Assembly: GCF_013388355.1 (NCBI RefSeq)
Contig: NZ_CP058246.1
Location: forward strand, 806,001 to 870,000
Length of the DNA stretch: 64,000 nt
Reading direction: 5' to 3'
Source of the DNA: Flavobacterium sp. LPB0248
GTDB taxonomy: Bacteria; Bacteroidota; Bacteroidia; Flavobacteriales; Flavobacteriaceae
The translations under genes and the position numbers were made by a program. This document shows positions 27,266 to 36,488 of the stretch, one piece after another (the stretch's first letter is position 1; each line of letters begins with the position of its first letter). The notes beneath the pieces were generated by a model. It saw only the letters and a list, made by a program, of their open reading frames with translations. It made no database searches and had not been told where the DNA came from.

Positions 27266-27502
27266 TTATCCGATTTCTTTAATTCCTTTTATAAAAAGCC
27301 ATTTCATAAAAAGCTTTTCACCGTCTTTGGTTCTTACTGCTTGGAATTTAGGCCCAATAATAGTTCCGATTACAAATGCCGTCATCGGAATCCAGATTCC
27401 AGTTAATCCTGTGTAAGCAGCAATCAAATATCTAAATGCAAGAAATAAGATAGCAAAAGCTGCCAATTGGTATAAAAAAGCGCGTAGTTGTAGTTTTGAC
27501 AT
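27266..27502 (-). CDS. 78-residue two-helix membrane protein
   Basis: A 78-residue protein with two predicted TM helices (LAAFAILFLAFRYLIAAYTG and WIPMTAFVIGTIIGPKF) and a basic C-terminus. I do not recognise the family. It lies 12 nt upstream of the racemase gene on the same strand, so they are probably co-transcribed. Confidence 0.65.
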   Translation of the reverse strand: MSKLQLRAFLYQLAAFAILFLAFRYLIAAYTGLTGIWIPMTAFVIGTIIGPKFQAVRTKDGEKLFMKWLFIKGIKEIG

Positions 27503-27517
27503 GTTTTTGTTTTTAAG

Positions 27518-27698
27518 GTTCAGAGTTGCAAAGGTTCAGAGGAGCAAAGTTTTTCATTTTGCTGTTTTAAAGCTTTGTTCTTTGAACTGATAATCAAATT
27601 ATATTTTTAATACTCTTTTTCTAGGTTAAAGTTTCAGTTTTCTAGATGACAAAGTATTTCACTTTGTCCCTTTGAACCTTCGCAACTTTGCAACTTGA
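27518..27698. repeat. Inverted octamer array, CAAAG/CTTTG type
   Basis: The left arm 27518-27549 is GTTCAGAG, TTGCAAAG, GTTCAGAG, GAGCAAAG. The right arm 27662-27698 is CTTTGTCC, CTTTGAAC, CTTCGCAA, CTTTGCAA plus a partial unit. Two more units (CTTTGTT, CTTTGAAC) lie between at 27573-27587. It fills the gap between two minus-strand genes and ends at the THUMP methyltransferase stop. Confidence 0.8.
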
Positions 27699-27700
27699 AC

Positions 27701-28864
27701 CTATTCAGAAACCTGAAATTTCGTTCTCTTACTTCCTTCGTACATTTCGTATTTTACCAAACGTGCTTCAAGGCTTCCGTTGAAAAGTTTGATTTTTCTT
27801 GAAGGTTTTAATCCTACGAATTTTAAGGCTTCAAGATTGGCTGTAATAAACCAAGCATTTGTTCCTGGATAATTCTTCTTTAAGGTATCTCCAATGCTTG
27901 CGTAGAATCTTTCCATATGAATATCTAAACGCTCATCATAAGGCGGATTGAAGACAATATGAAGTTTTCCTTCTGTTTCTTTTTCCGTATCAAAGAAATT
28001 CTCTTCGTAAATTTTAATATAATCTTCTAAATTGGCATTTCTAATATTGTCTTTGGCTTTGCTTACAGCACTTGGCGCTTTATCAAAACCTTTAATTGTA
28101 TAATGAAACTCTCTTGTTTTTTTCATTAGACTATCAACAATTGTGTCGAACAAATCATTATCCCAATCTTTCCATTTTTCAAAAGCAAATTCTTTTCTGT
28201 TAATGTTTGCTGGAATATTGCAGGCAATCATTGCTGCTTCTGCTAAAAAAGTTCCAGAACCGCACATTGGATCAAGAAAATCACTTTGTCCGTCCCAGCC
28301 AGATAGTAAAAGAATTCCAGCCGCTAAAACCTCATTAATCGGAGCAATATTAGTAGCTGTTCTATAACCACGCTGATGAAGTGAAGCTCCAGAAGTATCC
28401 AAAGCCACAGAAACCTGATCTTTGTCAATATGAATATTAATACGTAAATCTGGATATTGCTTATCAATACTCGGCCTTTGACCAGTTCTTTCTCTAAATT
28501 GATCTACAATCGCATCTTTACATTTCTGCGAAACAAATTCAGAATGATTGAAATAAGTAGAATGCACCGTTGCATCGATCACAAAAGTCTGATTCGCGTT
28601 TAAAAGTTTAGACCAGTTTAAACCCGAAATCCCTTTGTACAACGCTTGTTCATTATTTGCTCTAAAAGAATAAATTGGTTTTAAGACTTTTAGTGCTGTA
28701 CGCAAAGACAAATTGGCTTTATACATAAAACCTTTATCTCCTTTAAAACTCACCATTCTCACTCCCTTTTCGACATCTTGAGCGCCAAGTGCACGTAATT
28801 CTTTTTCTAATATTTCTTCAAAGCCAAAAAAACATTTGGCAATCATTTTAAAATTTTCTTCCAT
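27701..28864 (-). CDS. THUMP-domain RNA methyltransferase (RlmL-N/YpsC-like)
   Basis: About 387 residues. A THUMP domain (~1-160) is followed by a SAM-dependent methyltransferase domain with FLDPMCGSGTFLAEAAMIA and the N6/N2-guanine/adenine MTase motif NPPYDERL. The family methylates guanine in 23S rRNA (RlmL N-terminal half) or tRNA. This single-domain form lacks the RlmK half. ATG 28864 (MEENFKMIAKCFFGFE) is chosen; the upstream 24 residues look like translated spacer. Confidence 0.88.
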   Translation of the reverse strand: MEENFKMIAKCFFGFEEILEKELRALGAQDVEKGVRMVSFKGDKGFMYKANLSLRTALKVLKPIYSFRANNEQALYKGISGLNWSKLLNANQTFVIDATVHSTYFNHSEFVSQKCKDAIVDQFRERTGQRPSIDKQYPDLRINIHIDKDQVSVALDTSGASLHQRGYRTATNIAPINEVLAAGILLLSGWDGQSDFLDPMCGSGTFLAEAAMIACNIPANINRKEFAFEKWKDWDNDLFDTIVDSLMKKTREFHYTIKGFDKAPSAVSKAKDNIRNANLEDYIKIYEENFFDTEKETEGKLHIVFNPPYDERLDIHMERFYASIGDTLKKNYPGTNAWFITANLEALKFVGLKPSRKIKLFNGSLEARLVKYEMYEGSKRTKFQVSE

Positions 28865-28900
28865 CTTGTCTTTTAAATTAAAAAAAACTAAAAATTTAAA

Positions 28901-28918
28901 AGATGCATTCCTGCATCT
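28901..28918. repeat. Small inverted repeat upstream of the THUMP gene
   Basis: AGATGCA / TGCATCT with a 4-nt loop, 37 nt upstream of the preferred start at 28864. The neighbouring bases repeat TGCAT further. Role unknown. Confidence 0.4.
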
Positions 28919-28976
28919 CTTTGCATAATGCAACAATGTATCGCTGCTAAATAGTAATTTTTCGGCAAAAATACAC

Positions 28977-28984
28977 TAAATTTG
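28977..28984 (+). promoter_or_regulatory. -7 box before the SAM methyltransferase gene
   Basis: TAAATTTG, an exact TAnnTTTG match, 30 nt upstream of the ATG. No TTG at the expected spacing. Confidence 0.5.
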
Positions 28985-29014
28985 CCGGACTTTGAATTAA
29001 TTGAAATAGAATAA

Positions 29015-29779
29015 ATGTCCGAAAAGCATAACGACTCCATCCCAAATCAAGAAGGCGACGATCAAAACTGGTACTCTTCGTGGTTTGACACGCCTTATTA
29101 TCACATTCTTTACAAGGATCGTAATTATCGTGAAGCTCAGGTTTTCATGGACAATTTAACGCACTACCTTAATTTGCCTGAGAAAGCAAAAGTATTGGAT
29201 TTAGCGTGCGGAAAAGGCCGTCATTCTATTTATTTAAATCAATTAGGCTACGATGTTTTAGGAGCCGACTTGTCTGAAAACAGCATTTCTGAAGCTAGTA
29301 AAAATAGTAACGAAACCCTGCATTTTAAAGTGCATGACATGCGCGAACCTTTTGAAGAAAAGTTCGATGCTATTTTCAACCTTTTTACCAGTTTTGGCTA
29401 CTTCGAAAGCGACGACGATAATCTGACAACCTTAAAAGCAATTAAGGAAAGCTTATCTGAATACGGTTTTGCGGTTATCGATTTTATGAATGTTGCAAAC
29501 GTAATTGAAAACCTTGTTCCAGAAGAAGTAAAAACGGTTGACGAAATAGATTTTCACATCAAAAGATATGTAGAAGACGGGCATATTTTCAAAGAAATTG
29601 ATTTTGAAGACCATGGCAGAAAATATCATTTTACAGAAAAAGTAAAAGCACTAACTTTGAAAGACTTTCAAGATTTAATGGACGAAGCTGGAATTTTCCT
29701 GCTGGACATTTTTGGAGATTATAAACTCAAAAAATTCCATAAAACCGAAAGCGAAAGATTAATCATGATTTTTAAATAA
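29015..29779 (+). CDS. Class I SAM-dependent methyltransferase
   Basis: A 254-residue protein with motif I KVLDLACGKGRHSIYLNQLGY, motif II GADLSENSISEA and a later FDAIFNLFTSFGYFESDDDN. The fold is clear, the substrate is not. The N-terminal WYSSWFDTPYYHILYKDRNY is typical of a small-molecule or ubiE-like subgroup common in Bacteroidota. It diverges from the THUMP gene. Confidence 0.85.
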   Translation: MSEKHNDSIPNQEGDDQNWYSSWFDTPYYHILYKDRNYREAQVFMDNLTHYLNLPEKAKVLDLACGKGRHSIYLNQLGYDVLGADLSENSISEASKNSNETLHFKVHDMREPFEEKFDAIFNLFTSFGYFESDDDNLTTLKAIKESLSEYGFAVIDFMNVANVIENLVPEEVKTVDEIDFHIKRYVEDGHIFKEIDFEDHGRKYHFTEKVKALTLKDFQDLMDEAGIFLLDIFGDYKLKKFHKTESERLIMIFK

Positions 29780-29782
29780 ATT

Positions 29783-29861
29783 GGTTAATCGTTTAATTGT
29801 TGAACCGTTTAATCGCTAAACAAAAAAACAATTAACCGATTAAACGAATCAACGATTAAAC
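29783..29861. repeat. Inverted octamer array, GTTTAATC/CGATTAAA type
   Basis: The left arm 29783-29814 is GGTTAATC, GTTTAATT, GTTGAACC, GTTTAATC. The right arm 29829-29860 is CAATTAAC, CGATTAAA, CGAATCAA, CGATTAAA. All units are in 8-nt phase. It occupies the gap between the methyltransferase and ZIP genes, and its word is shared with 62095-62118. Confidence 0.8.
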
Positions 29862-29870
29862 AAAATAAAA

Positions 29871-30539
29871 ATGAACTATTTACTACCCTTAATTTCTGTA
29901 CTTTTAGGATATAGTGTGGCTTTGTTTATAAAACCAGAAAACAAAACCAATTTAAAACTGCTGCTTGCATTCAGCGGTTCTTTTTTATTGTCTTTAACAG
30001 TAATGCATCTGCTACCAGATGTTTACGAATCGCATAACCACAATATCGGAATCTTCATAATGGTCGGGATTTTATTCCAGATCGTTCTCGAATTTTTCTC
30101 AAAAGGTGCCGAACACGGACATGTACACGGACATGCAAAAATGTCTCAAATTCCGTGGCTATTGTTTATCAGTCTTTGCATTCATGCTTTTTTAGAAGGT
30201 TTTCCTGTCAGCCATCACCACGGTTTAGCCGTCGGAATTGCCATTCATCATCTGCCAATTGCTGTTATCTTAACAACATTTTTCATTAATGCCGATTTAA
30301 ACAAAAAAGCCATTTTTGCTTTCATGCTCACATTTGCCATCATGACGCCACTAGGAACTGTAGCATCTGAATATTTGCCTTTTTTAAGTAAATATTACAC
30401 CGAAATAACGGCAATCGTAATTGGTATTTTATTTCACATTTCATCAACGATTATTTTTGAAAGCAGCGAAGGGCACAAATTCAATATCGCCAAAGTTTCG
30501 ATGATCGTTCTCGGAATTTTATTGGCATTCTTTTTATAG
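29871..30539 (+). CDS. ZIP family divalent metal transporter
   Basis: A 222-residue membrane protein with about seven to eight helices. HLLPDVYESHNHN, the His-rich loop GAEHGHVHGHAKM, IHAFLEGFPVSHHHG and GIAIHHLPIAVIL are the metal-binding His motifs of ZIP helices IV and V. It probably imports zinc or another divalent cation across the inner membrane. Confidence 0.88.
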   Translation: MNYLLPLISVLLGYSVALFIKPENKTNLKLLLAFSGSFLLSLTVMHLLPDVYESHNHNIGIFIMVGILFQIVLEFFSKGAEHGHVHGHAKMSQIPWLLFISLCIHAFLEGFPVSHHHGLAVGIAIHHLPIAVILTTFFINADLNKKAIFAFMLTFAIMTPLGTVASEYLPFLSKYYTEITAIVIGILFHISSTIIFESSEGHKFNIAKVSMIVLGILLAFFL

Positions 30540-30545
30540 TGTGTC

Positions 30546-30603
30546 AATTAGAAAATGTGCCAATTAGATAATGATAATTTTCTAATTGGCACATTTTCTA
30601 ATT
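30546..30603. terminator. 22-bp perfect inverted repeat between convergent genes
   Basis: The left arm 30546-30567 and right arm 30582-30603 are perfectly complementary over 22 nt around a 14-nt spacer. The arms contain the word CAATTAG twice, 16 nt apart, which fits the 8-nt phase of the other arrays. It probably terminates both strands, although no strong T-run follows. Confidence 0.65.
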
Positions 30604-30610
30604 ATCTAAT

Positions 30611-32989
30611 TTAATTCGCTCTCTTTTTCTCATCCTGATTTCCAAAAGCACGCTCTTTCACATTAATCTTCTTATTTCCAAAATTGTAAACCACAGACAA
30701 ACGCACAAAACGATTGCTTTCATTTTGACTATAAACCTGTTTCACACCATTTACAACCGATGTAAAATTTTTCAAATAAGAAGTATTAAAAATATCATTA
30801 GCCAAAAATGCGATCTGCAAAGTTTTATTCAACAAATCCTGTTTAAAACCAATATCAAAACTCGAAACATAGCCAACCTCATACAAACCGCTTTTAAAAG
30901 GCGTACTGTAATTAAAATCTATTTGAAGCTTGGAGTTTTTTCCTAAAACAAAAGTATTGTTTGTTGTAAAATCGATTTGCAAACTGTTTGACGGCGTTGC
31001 ATTAATATCTTTAATAAATTCTGTTTTGGCTCCCAAAAAATACAAAGAATTTTCACTTGACCACCATTCTGCAAAACTTGCCGAATACGTTTCTCCAATT
31101 CCGTAGCTCAAATTTTTAAAATAATTCTCGCGAGTTACAATTTGCGTATTGGTTTCTGGATTTGAGGTAAAAACAACTCCATATCCGTTTGTAATTGCAT
31201 TTACAAAAATACTTGTTCTTAAAATCTCTTTATAAGAATGTGCCAACTCAAAATTGTCACTAAATGAAGGTTTCAAAAATGGATTCCCTTCAGAATAACT
31301 GTTGCTGTTAATATAGACCTTAAACGGATTCAGCAGATCGAAACGCGGCCTATTAATTCTTTTTCCATAATTCAAGCTAAATGTATTGTTTTCATTCTTT
31401 TTGTATGAAGCAAAAAACGTTGGAAACAGCTTCAAATAATTATTGACATTTTCTTGGTTCAGCGTTTCTGAAAATCCTGTTGTCTGTGTATTTTCAAGCC
31501 TAAGCCCCATTTGAAGATTCCATTTTTCGTTAATTTTCTTACTTCCGTTAACATAGACCGCCTGATTATTTTCTTTGTAGCTAAATCTATTGGATTGACT
31601 AGGATCTAATACTGGTGTTCCCGAAATCGTATTGTAAAAAAACACATCGCTAATACTATTGGTAAAGCTAACTTTTGCACCATAAGACAAATCGAATGCT
31701 TGCAACGGATGTTCCATATCTGCTTTAAAACTCCAGTTATCAATATCCTGATTCGAAATATTTTTTCCAGCTTGATTTACATCAATAAACTCCATTTCTG
31801 GCGTATAATTATTGGCAATAAAATCACGATCGAATTTTGAGCTGTAATTAAAATAATCTACATCAAAAGACAATTTTCGATTCAAAGGATCTAATTTGGT
31901 AATAAGATGCGCATTGTAAGTCTGATTTTTCGAACCTTTATCTGTAAAACTTTTATTCAATGTTATATTTTCCAAGTCGTTTTGCGTATTGTATTTTTCT
32001 ATCTTAATATCTGATCCAAAATCTGGATTATTCCTATCGTTCATGAACTGAAAACCAATAGAGGTGCTAGGTGATAAATCATAATCTAGAGCCAATTTTC
32101 CTGAAAAATTCTCGTTTTTAATTTTTGTGTCAGCTCTCATTGTTGAAAGTCCATCGGGAAAATACATGTCCAAATTCTCTGTAGAATTTTTATAACCCGT
32201 TTTACCATTTACACTTGCCGAAAATCTAAACTTATTTTTACTGTAGAAAAAATTATCTCTCAAAGTATAGATCCCGTATTTATTTTGATCATAAGAAGCT
32301 GTCACAGTATTTTTCCACGAATCACGAACTCCTTTTTTCATGATAATATTTATCAATCCTCCAGTCCCATCGGCTTCATATTTTGCTGGCGGATTGCTTA
32401 TAATTTCAATATTCTTAATGTCTGCTGCAGAAATCGATTTTAAGAAATTATTCAATTCCTCGCCAGTCAATTCAATCAAACGCCCGTCTATCATAGCGCG
32501 TGAAGTTCCTTTTCCTAAAATGGTAATTACATCATTTTTTACTACAACTCCAGGCGCTGTATTAATGGCACTTAAAGCATCGCCGCCAGTTGTTGTAACA
32601 TTGTTTTCGAAGTTATAAACTAAGCGATCTATTTTCTGTTCGATGGTTTTCTTTTTAGATTGAACTACAACTTCAACTAATTTGGTTTCATTTTCTTTGA
32701 GAATAATAGTTCCTAAATCGGTGTTTTTTTCTAGCGAAATTTCTTTTTCATAATTAGTAAATCCTAAAAGACCGATTTCTATTTTATAAAAGCCACTTTT
32801 AAGTTTTATTTCAAAAGAACCATCTTCTTTAGTTGTAGTTCCATCGATAATTTTTCCTTCTTTATTTAATATTGAAATTTCTGCCCATTCTAAAGCTTTT
32901 GTTTCACTAGCTACTTTACCTTTTAATGTTAATTGCGCTAAACAAAATAAAGGCAATAGTAAAAAGATTAGGAGATTTAATTTTTTCAT
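30611..32989 (-). CDS. Outer-membrane receptor-like protein (CarboxypepD_reg + OMP_b-brl)
   Basis: A 792-residue protein. It has a signal peptide (MKKLNLLIFLLLPLFCLAQ) and a carboxypeptidase-regulatory-like beta-sandwich at ~20-100 (LKGKVASETKALEWAEISILNKEGKIIDG). A plug-like region with ALSAINTAPGVVVKNDVITILGKG and AADIKNIEIISNPPAKYEADGTGGLINI follows, and then a long beta-barrel. It is TonB-receptor-like but of the Bacteroidota outer-membrane beta-barrel subfamily, without a SusD partner. The substrate is unknown. Two membrane AraC regulators lie directly upstream on the same strand and may control it. Confidence 0.85.
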   Translation of the reverse strand: MKKLNLLIFLLLPLFCLAQLTLKGKVASETKALEWAEISILNKEGKIIDGTTTKEDGSFEIKLKSGFYKIEIGLLGFTNYEKEISLEKNTDLGTIILKENETKLVEVVVQSKKKTIEQKIDRLVYNFENNVTTTGGDALSAINTAPGVVVKNDVITILGKGTSRAMIDGRLIELTGEELNNFLKSISAADIKNIEIISNPPAKYEADGTGGLINIIMKKGVRDSWKNTVTASYDQNKYGIYTLRDNFFYSKNKFRFSASVNGKTGYKNSTENLDMYFPDGLSTMRADTKIKNENFSGKLALDYDLSPSTSIGFQFMNDRNNPDFGSDIKIEKYNTQNDLENITLNKSFTDKGSKNQTYNAHLITKLDPLNRKLSFDVDYFNYSSKFDRDFIANNYTPEMEFIDVNQAGKNISNQDIDNWSFKADMEHPLQAFDLSYGAKVSFTNSISDVFFYNTISGTPVLDPSQSNRFSYKENNQAVYVNGSKKINEKWNLQMGLRLENTQTTGFSETLNQENVNNYLKLFPTFFASYKKNENNTFSLNYGKRINRPRFDLLNPFKVYINSNSYSEGNPFLKPSFSDNFELAHSYKEILRTSIFVNAITNGYGVVFTSNPETNTQIVTRENYFKNLSYGIGETYSASFAEWWSSENSLYFLGAKTEFIKDINATPSNSLQIDFTTNNTFVLGKNSKLQIDFNYSTPFKSGLYEVGYVSSFDIGFKQDLLNKTLQIAFLANDIFNTSYLKNFTSVVNGVKQVYSQNESNRFVRLSVVYNFGNKKINVKERAFGNQDEKKRAN

Positions 32990-33061
32990 GATTTCTAATT
33001 TTTAACTTGTTCGATTAATTTGAAGCAAAGTTGCTATAGAAAATTTCCCTGTGCGACCGAC

Positions 33062-33112
33062 AAAAAAAAGTCGAACCATTTTCTCAAATAGAAATTGGTT
33101 CGACCTTTTTTT
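33062..33112. terminator. Terminator after AraC copy 1
   Basis: A GTCGAACCA(T)TTTCT / AGAAATTGGTTCGAC stem of about 15 bp with a short loop, flanked by A8 and T7. It separates the AraC gene from the receptor gene on the minus strand. Confidence 0.8.
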
Positions 33113-33146
33113 GTAATGCGTTCGACTTTTTACAAAGCCTTTATTT

Positions 33147-34292
33147 TTAGCTGTTTCTGTACGCTGTCGGTGTTAAATTTGTATATTTTTTGAACGAAGT
33201 ATTAAAAGATGATTTTGAATTAAATCCTACTTCATACAAGATTTCTAAAACCGTTAGATCTTTTTTGGAAGGATTTTTAAGAATTTCCATCGCTTTTTGA
33301 ATACGATATTCATTCACAAAATCAAAAAAATGCTGATCCATATGTTGATTAATCAAAAGAGATAAATCTCGAGCCGGAATTTCAATTTGATTAGAAAGTT
33401 CCTGAATTGTAAGCGACGGATCAAGAAAAGGTTCTTTTTCTGCCATATATTGTTTCAATGCCGAAATCTGGTTTGCAATTATTTCGTTTTGGCTGTCTTT
33501 TGCGTCAGTACTTCCATTATTTTCTTTAGGAAGAATATCTCTTGCTAATAACAATTTTGAATCGATGCCTCTAAAAAGTTCAGGATAATTCAGCGCTTTT
33601 AAAACAAACCAACAAGTGATCGCCAAAACCAAAAATTGCAATATGGTGTTAAGCCAAATCCATAAGAAATCAATAGCAGCATATCGCAATATATTTTTGG
33701 CTATCGCTAGGTAATACAAAACAAAAAGTGCCATTGCGATTTGAAACAACCACTTAAAAATAGAAGTTCTCGGATTTGTATAATTTTCCTGAAATATTTC
33801 TCTGTACTTTTTCAAAACCAAAAAGACGCCTATGCTATAAACCACTGTTTGTAGACCAAGAACAAGAAACAAATAAAACATTTCTGGCGATTGGTCACGA
33901 TGGTCATAAAACAGTCTTTTGTTAGCTTCATTTAAAAAATAGAGTCTAAACAAGAAAACCACATTTGTTAGAACAAACGGAATTAAATGCAACAAATGTT
34001 TTGAACGCAACCTAAAATCAGCAAAACAAACGGATAAAACATAAAGATAGAAAGCTGGCAGTACTAACGCACAAATAGTCCATCTAAAAAATTCGAAATT
34101 AAAATGGTCTCTAATGAAGTTCTCATCGATGAAAATACCACTATTATCAATGGCAAAAAATATCAAATAGCAAGCAAATAGCCTATTTGCAAGTTTGTTT
34201 TTTGTTTGCACAGTGAGTAAAAAGAAGGCCAGCAATAAGGAAACAAAAACTGATATTCCAGCCATACCTGTTAAAAAAGTGACTGTATTCAT
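33147..34292 (-). CDS. Membrane-anchored AraC-family regulator, copy 1
   Basis: A 381-residue protein. Residues ~1-240 contain seven predicted TM helices, a linker follows, and residues ~285-381 form an AraC DNA-binding domain (ILYEVGFNSKSSFNTSFKKYTNLTPTAYRNS, with an upstream first HTH SLTIQELSNQIEIPARDLSLLIN). This 7TM-AraC layout is common in Bacteroidota. The C-terminal 60 residues differ from copy 2 at only about five positions, showing recent duplication or gene conversion. Confidence 0.88.
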   Translation of the reverse strand: MNTVTFLTGMAGISVFVSLLLAFFLLTVQTKNKLANRLFACYLIFFAIDNSGIFIDENFIRDHFNFEFFRWTICALVLPAFYLYVLSVCFADFRLRSKHLLHLIPFVLTNVVFLFRLYFLNEANKRLFYDHRDQSPEMFYLFLVLGLQTVVYSIGVFLVLKKYREIFQENYTNPRTSIFKWLFQIAMALFVLYYLAIAKNILRYAAIDFLWIWLNTILQFLVLAITCWFVLKALNYPELFRGIDSKLLLARDILPKENNGSTDAKDSQNEIIANQISALKQYMAEKEPFLDPSLTIQELSNQIEIPARDLSLLINQHMDQHFFDFVNEYRIQKAMEILKNPSKKDLTVLEILYEVGFNSKSSFNTSFKKYTNLTPTAYRNS

Positions 34293-34311
34293 TACTTTTT
34301 TGATTATTTAA

Positions 34312-34319
34312 CAAATATA
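34312..34319 (-). promoter_or_regulatory. -7 box of AraC copy 1
   Basis: The minus strand reads TATATTTG, exact consensus, about 20 nt upstream of the start. The flanking sequence matches that of copy 2, but the TTG -33 element is not conserved here. Confidence 0.5.
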
Positions 34320-34358
34320 ATGTTTTAGTTCTTAAACATAAATTCATCAGAAGTTAGA

Positions 34359-35501
34359 TCAATTTACAATAGCATTTCGGTAAGCCGTAGGCGTTAAATT
34401 TGTATATTTTTTGAAAGAAGTATTAAACGATGATTTCGAATTAAAACCTACTTCGTACAATATTTCTAAAACTGTAAACTGATTTTTTGAAGGGTCTTTC
34501 AAAATATCCATCGCTTTCTGAATGCGGTATTCATTCACAAAATCAAAAAAATGCTGGTCCATATGATGATTAATCAAAATAGATAAATCTCGAACAGGCA
34601 TATTAATTTGATTTGCCAATTCCTGAATGGTAAGCGATGGGTCTAGAAATGGCTCTTTTTCTAGCATATATTGTTTTAGTGTCGATATCTGAGTATTAAT
34701 AAAATCGTTTTGTTCATTTCTAGTTTCGTTTTGTTCTTCAACTTCAGGTAGAATATCTTTGGTCAATTTCAGTTTCGAATTTACTCCTCTAAAAAGTTCT
34801 GGATGCTTTAAAGCTTTCATTATAAACCAACATGTTATAAATAAAGCGATCGTTCCAACAAGGACATTTGCCCACAAAAACACTTCTTTGAAACCACTAT
34901 ATCGAAGTACATTTTTTAATGCTACAATAGAGTGTGCAACAAGAAATACACAAGTCATTTGGAAAAGCCATTTATACGTTGATATACCTGTATTGGTGTA
35001 ATTCTCCAAATAGATTTCTTTATACTTTTTCAAAATTAAAAACACGCTTACGATATAAAAACCATACTGCAATTCGATTAAAATCTGAATAAAATAGATT
35101 TCAGACATTTCATTTAATGGACCTATGAAATTGCCATTTATAATACCTAAATATATTCTTGGTATAAAAATTAAATTGACCATTACAAAGGGCAACAAAT
35201 GAATGAGATGTTTCCATTTCAATTTAAAATCTGAATAGCATACAGATAAAACATATAAATAAAAAGAAGGCATTCCCAGCAGACAGAAAGTTGCTCTAAA
35301 AATCTCTAGATTTCTATAATCTTCTGTATAGAGATACATAAAGAAACCGCTAAGATCAATTGCCGAAAAAATAAAAAATAAAGCAAAAATACGGTTTGCC
35401 AGTTTGTTTTCTGTTTTAACTGTCAGCAGAAAAAACGCCATTAATAAGGAAACGAAAACAGAAATTCGAGCAATTCCCTGTAGTAAATCTAATTTGTCCA
35501 T
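34359..35501 (-). CDS. Membrane-anchored AraC-family regulator, copy 2
   Basis: A 380-residue paralogue of the product at 33147-34292 with the same seven-TM N-terminus (MDKLDLLQGIARISVFVSLLMAFFLLTVKTENKLANRIFA) and C-terminal AraC domain. The TM part has diverged much more than the DNA-binding part. This suggests that both bind the same operator but respond to different signals. It has a full promoter at 35523-35551. Confidence 0.88.
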   Translation of the reverse strand: MDKLDLLQGIARISVFVSLLMAFFLLTVKTENKLANRIFALFFIFSAIDLSGFFMYLYTEDYRNLEIFRATFCLLGMPSFYLYVLSVCYSDFKLKWKHLIHLLPFVMVNLIFIPRIYLGIINGNFIGPLNEMSEIYFIQILIELQYGFYIVSVFLILKKYKEIYLENYTNTGISTYKWLFQMTCVFLVAHSIVALKNVLRYSGFKEVFLWANVLVGTIALFITCWFIMKALKHPELFRGVNSKLKLTKDILPEVEEQNETRNEQNDFINTQISTLKQYMLEKEPFLDPSLTIQELANQINMPVRDLSILINHHMDQHFFDFVNEYRIQKAMDILKDPSKNQFTVLEILYEVGFNSKSSFNTSFKKYTNLTPTAYRNAIVN

Positions 35502-35522
35502 TTATCTTTTATGAATATTAAA

Positions 35523-35551
35523 CAAATATAATATTTTAGTTTATGTAACAA
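35523..35551 (-). promoter_or_regulatory. Promoter of AraC copy 2
   Basis: On the minus strand: TTG (35551-35549), 18-nt spacer, TATATTTG (35530-35523). Exact consensus, about 21 nt upstream of the start. Confidence 0.6.
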
Positions 35552-35617
35552 TGATGAGAGAGAAGCGTCTTTATTCAAAAAAAATAAAAGAAAATGAAGA
35601 TTATAAAGCTTTGAACT

Positions 35618-35649
35618 TTGCGAGATTGAGATAAAATATATTAATTTTG
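35618..35649 (+). promoter_or_regulatory. murQ promoter
   Basis: TTG (35618-35620), 21-nt spacer, TAATTTTG (35642-35649), ending 21 nt before the ATG at 35671. It overlaps the alternative upstream start (35647) and so supports the shorter protein. Confidence 0.65.
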
Positions 35650-35670
35650 ACGCGTCTAAATAACTATAAA

Positions 35671-36483
35671 ATGACATTTACAAAAACCACGGAACAAGCA
35701 TCAAAATATGAACATTTAGAGAAAATGTCTGTTCATGAATTGTTATCTAATATTAATCAAGAAGACAAAACTGTTCCTTATGCTGTCGAAAAAGCTTTGC
35801 CACAGATCGAAGCTTTGATTCCGCAAATAGTCGACAAATTAAAGCTGGGTGGTAGATTGTTTTATATTGGAGCTGGAACTTCTGGCCGACTTGGTGTTGT
35901 TGACGCTTCTGAATGCCCGCCTACATTTGGAGTACCTTTTGATTTAGTAAATGGTATTATAGCTGGTGGCGATACCGCTATCAGACGTGCTGTCGAAAAC
36001 GCTGAAGACAGTACAACAAATGCTTGGATCGATCTTCAAAATCATAATATCCATTCAAATGATGTTGTAATTGGAATTGCGGCATCTGGCACAACTCCTT
36101 ATGTAATTAGTGGTTTAGAAGCTTGTAATGAAAATAATATCGTTACAGGATGTATTACATGTAATGCTGGAAGTCCGTTGGCATTAACAGCTCAATTTCC
36201 AATTGAAGTTGTTGTTGGACCAGAATTTATTACAGGAAGCTCGAGAATGAAAGCTGGAACTGCTCAAAAACTGGTTTTAAATATGATTTCTACTGCTGCA
36301 ATGATTCAGTTAGGAAAAGTGAGAGGCAATAAAATGGTCGACATGCAGCTAAGTAATATTAAGCTGGTTGATCGTGGCGTAAAAATGATTATGGACGAAA
36401 TTCCAGTATCGTATGACGAAGCATCAGAACTGTTGAAAAAATACGGCAGTGTGAGAAATGCTGTCGATAATTATAATAAGTAA
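35671..36483 (+). CDS. murQ: N-acetylmuramic acid 6-phosphate etherase
   Basis: A 270-residue SIS-domain enzyme that cleaves the lactyl ether of MurNAc-6-P to GlcNAc-6-P in cell-wall recycling. GRLFYIGAGTSGRLGVVDASECPPTFG is a near-invariant MurQ signature. AASGTTPYVISGL and EFITGSSRMKAGTAQKLVLNMIST complete the SIS fold. Length is slightly below the usual ~300 residues. No MurNAc kinase or permease is adjacent. Confidence 0.93.
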   Translation: MTFTKTTEQASKYEHLEKMSVHELLSNINQEDKTVPYAVEKALPQIEALIPQIVDKLKLGGRLFYIGAGTSGRLGVVDASECPPTFGVPFDLVNGIIAGGDTAIRRAVENAEDSTTNAWIDLQNHNIHSNDVVIGIAASGTTPYVISGLEACNENNIVTGCITCNAGSPLALTAQFPIEVVVGPEFITGSSRMKAGTAQKLVLNMISTAAMIQLGKVRGNKMVDMQLSNIKLVDRGVKMIMDEIPVSYDEASELLKKYGSVRNAVDNYNK

Positions 36484-36488
36484 AAAGT

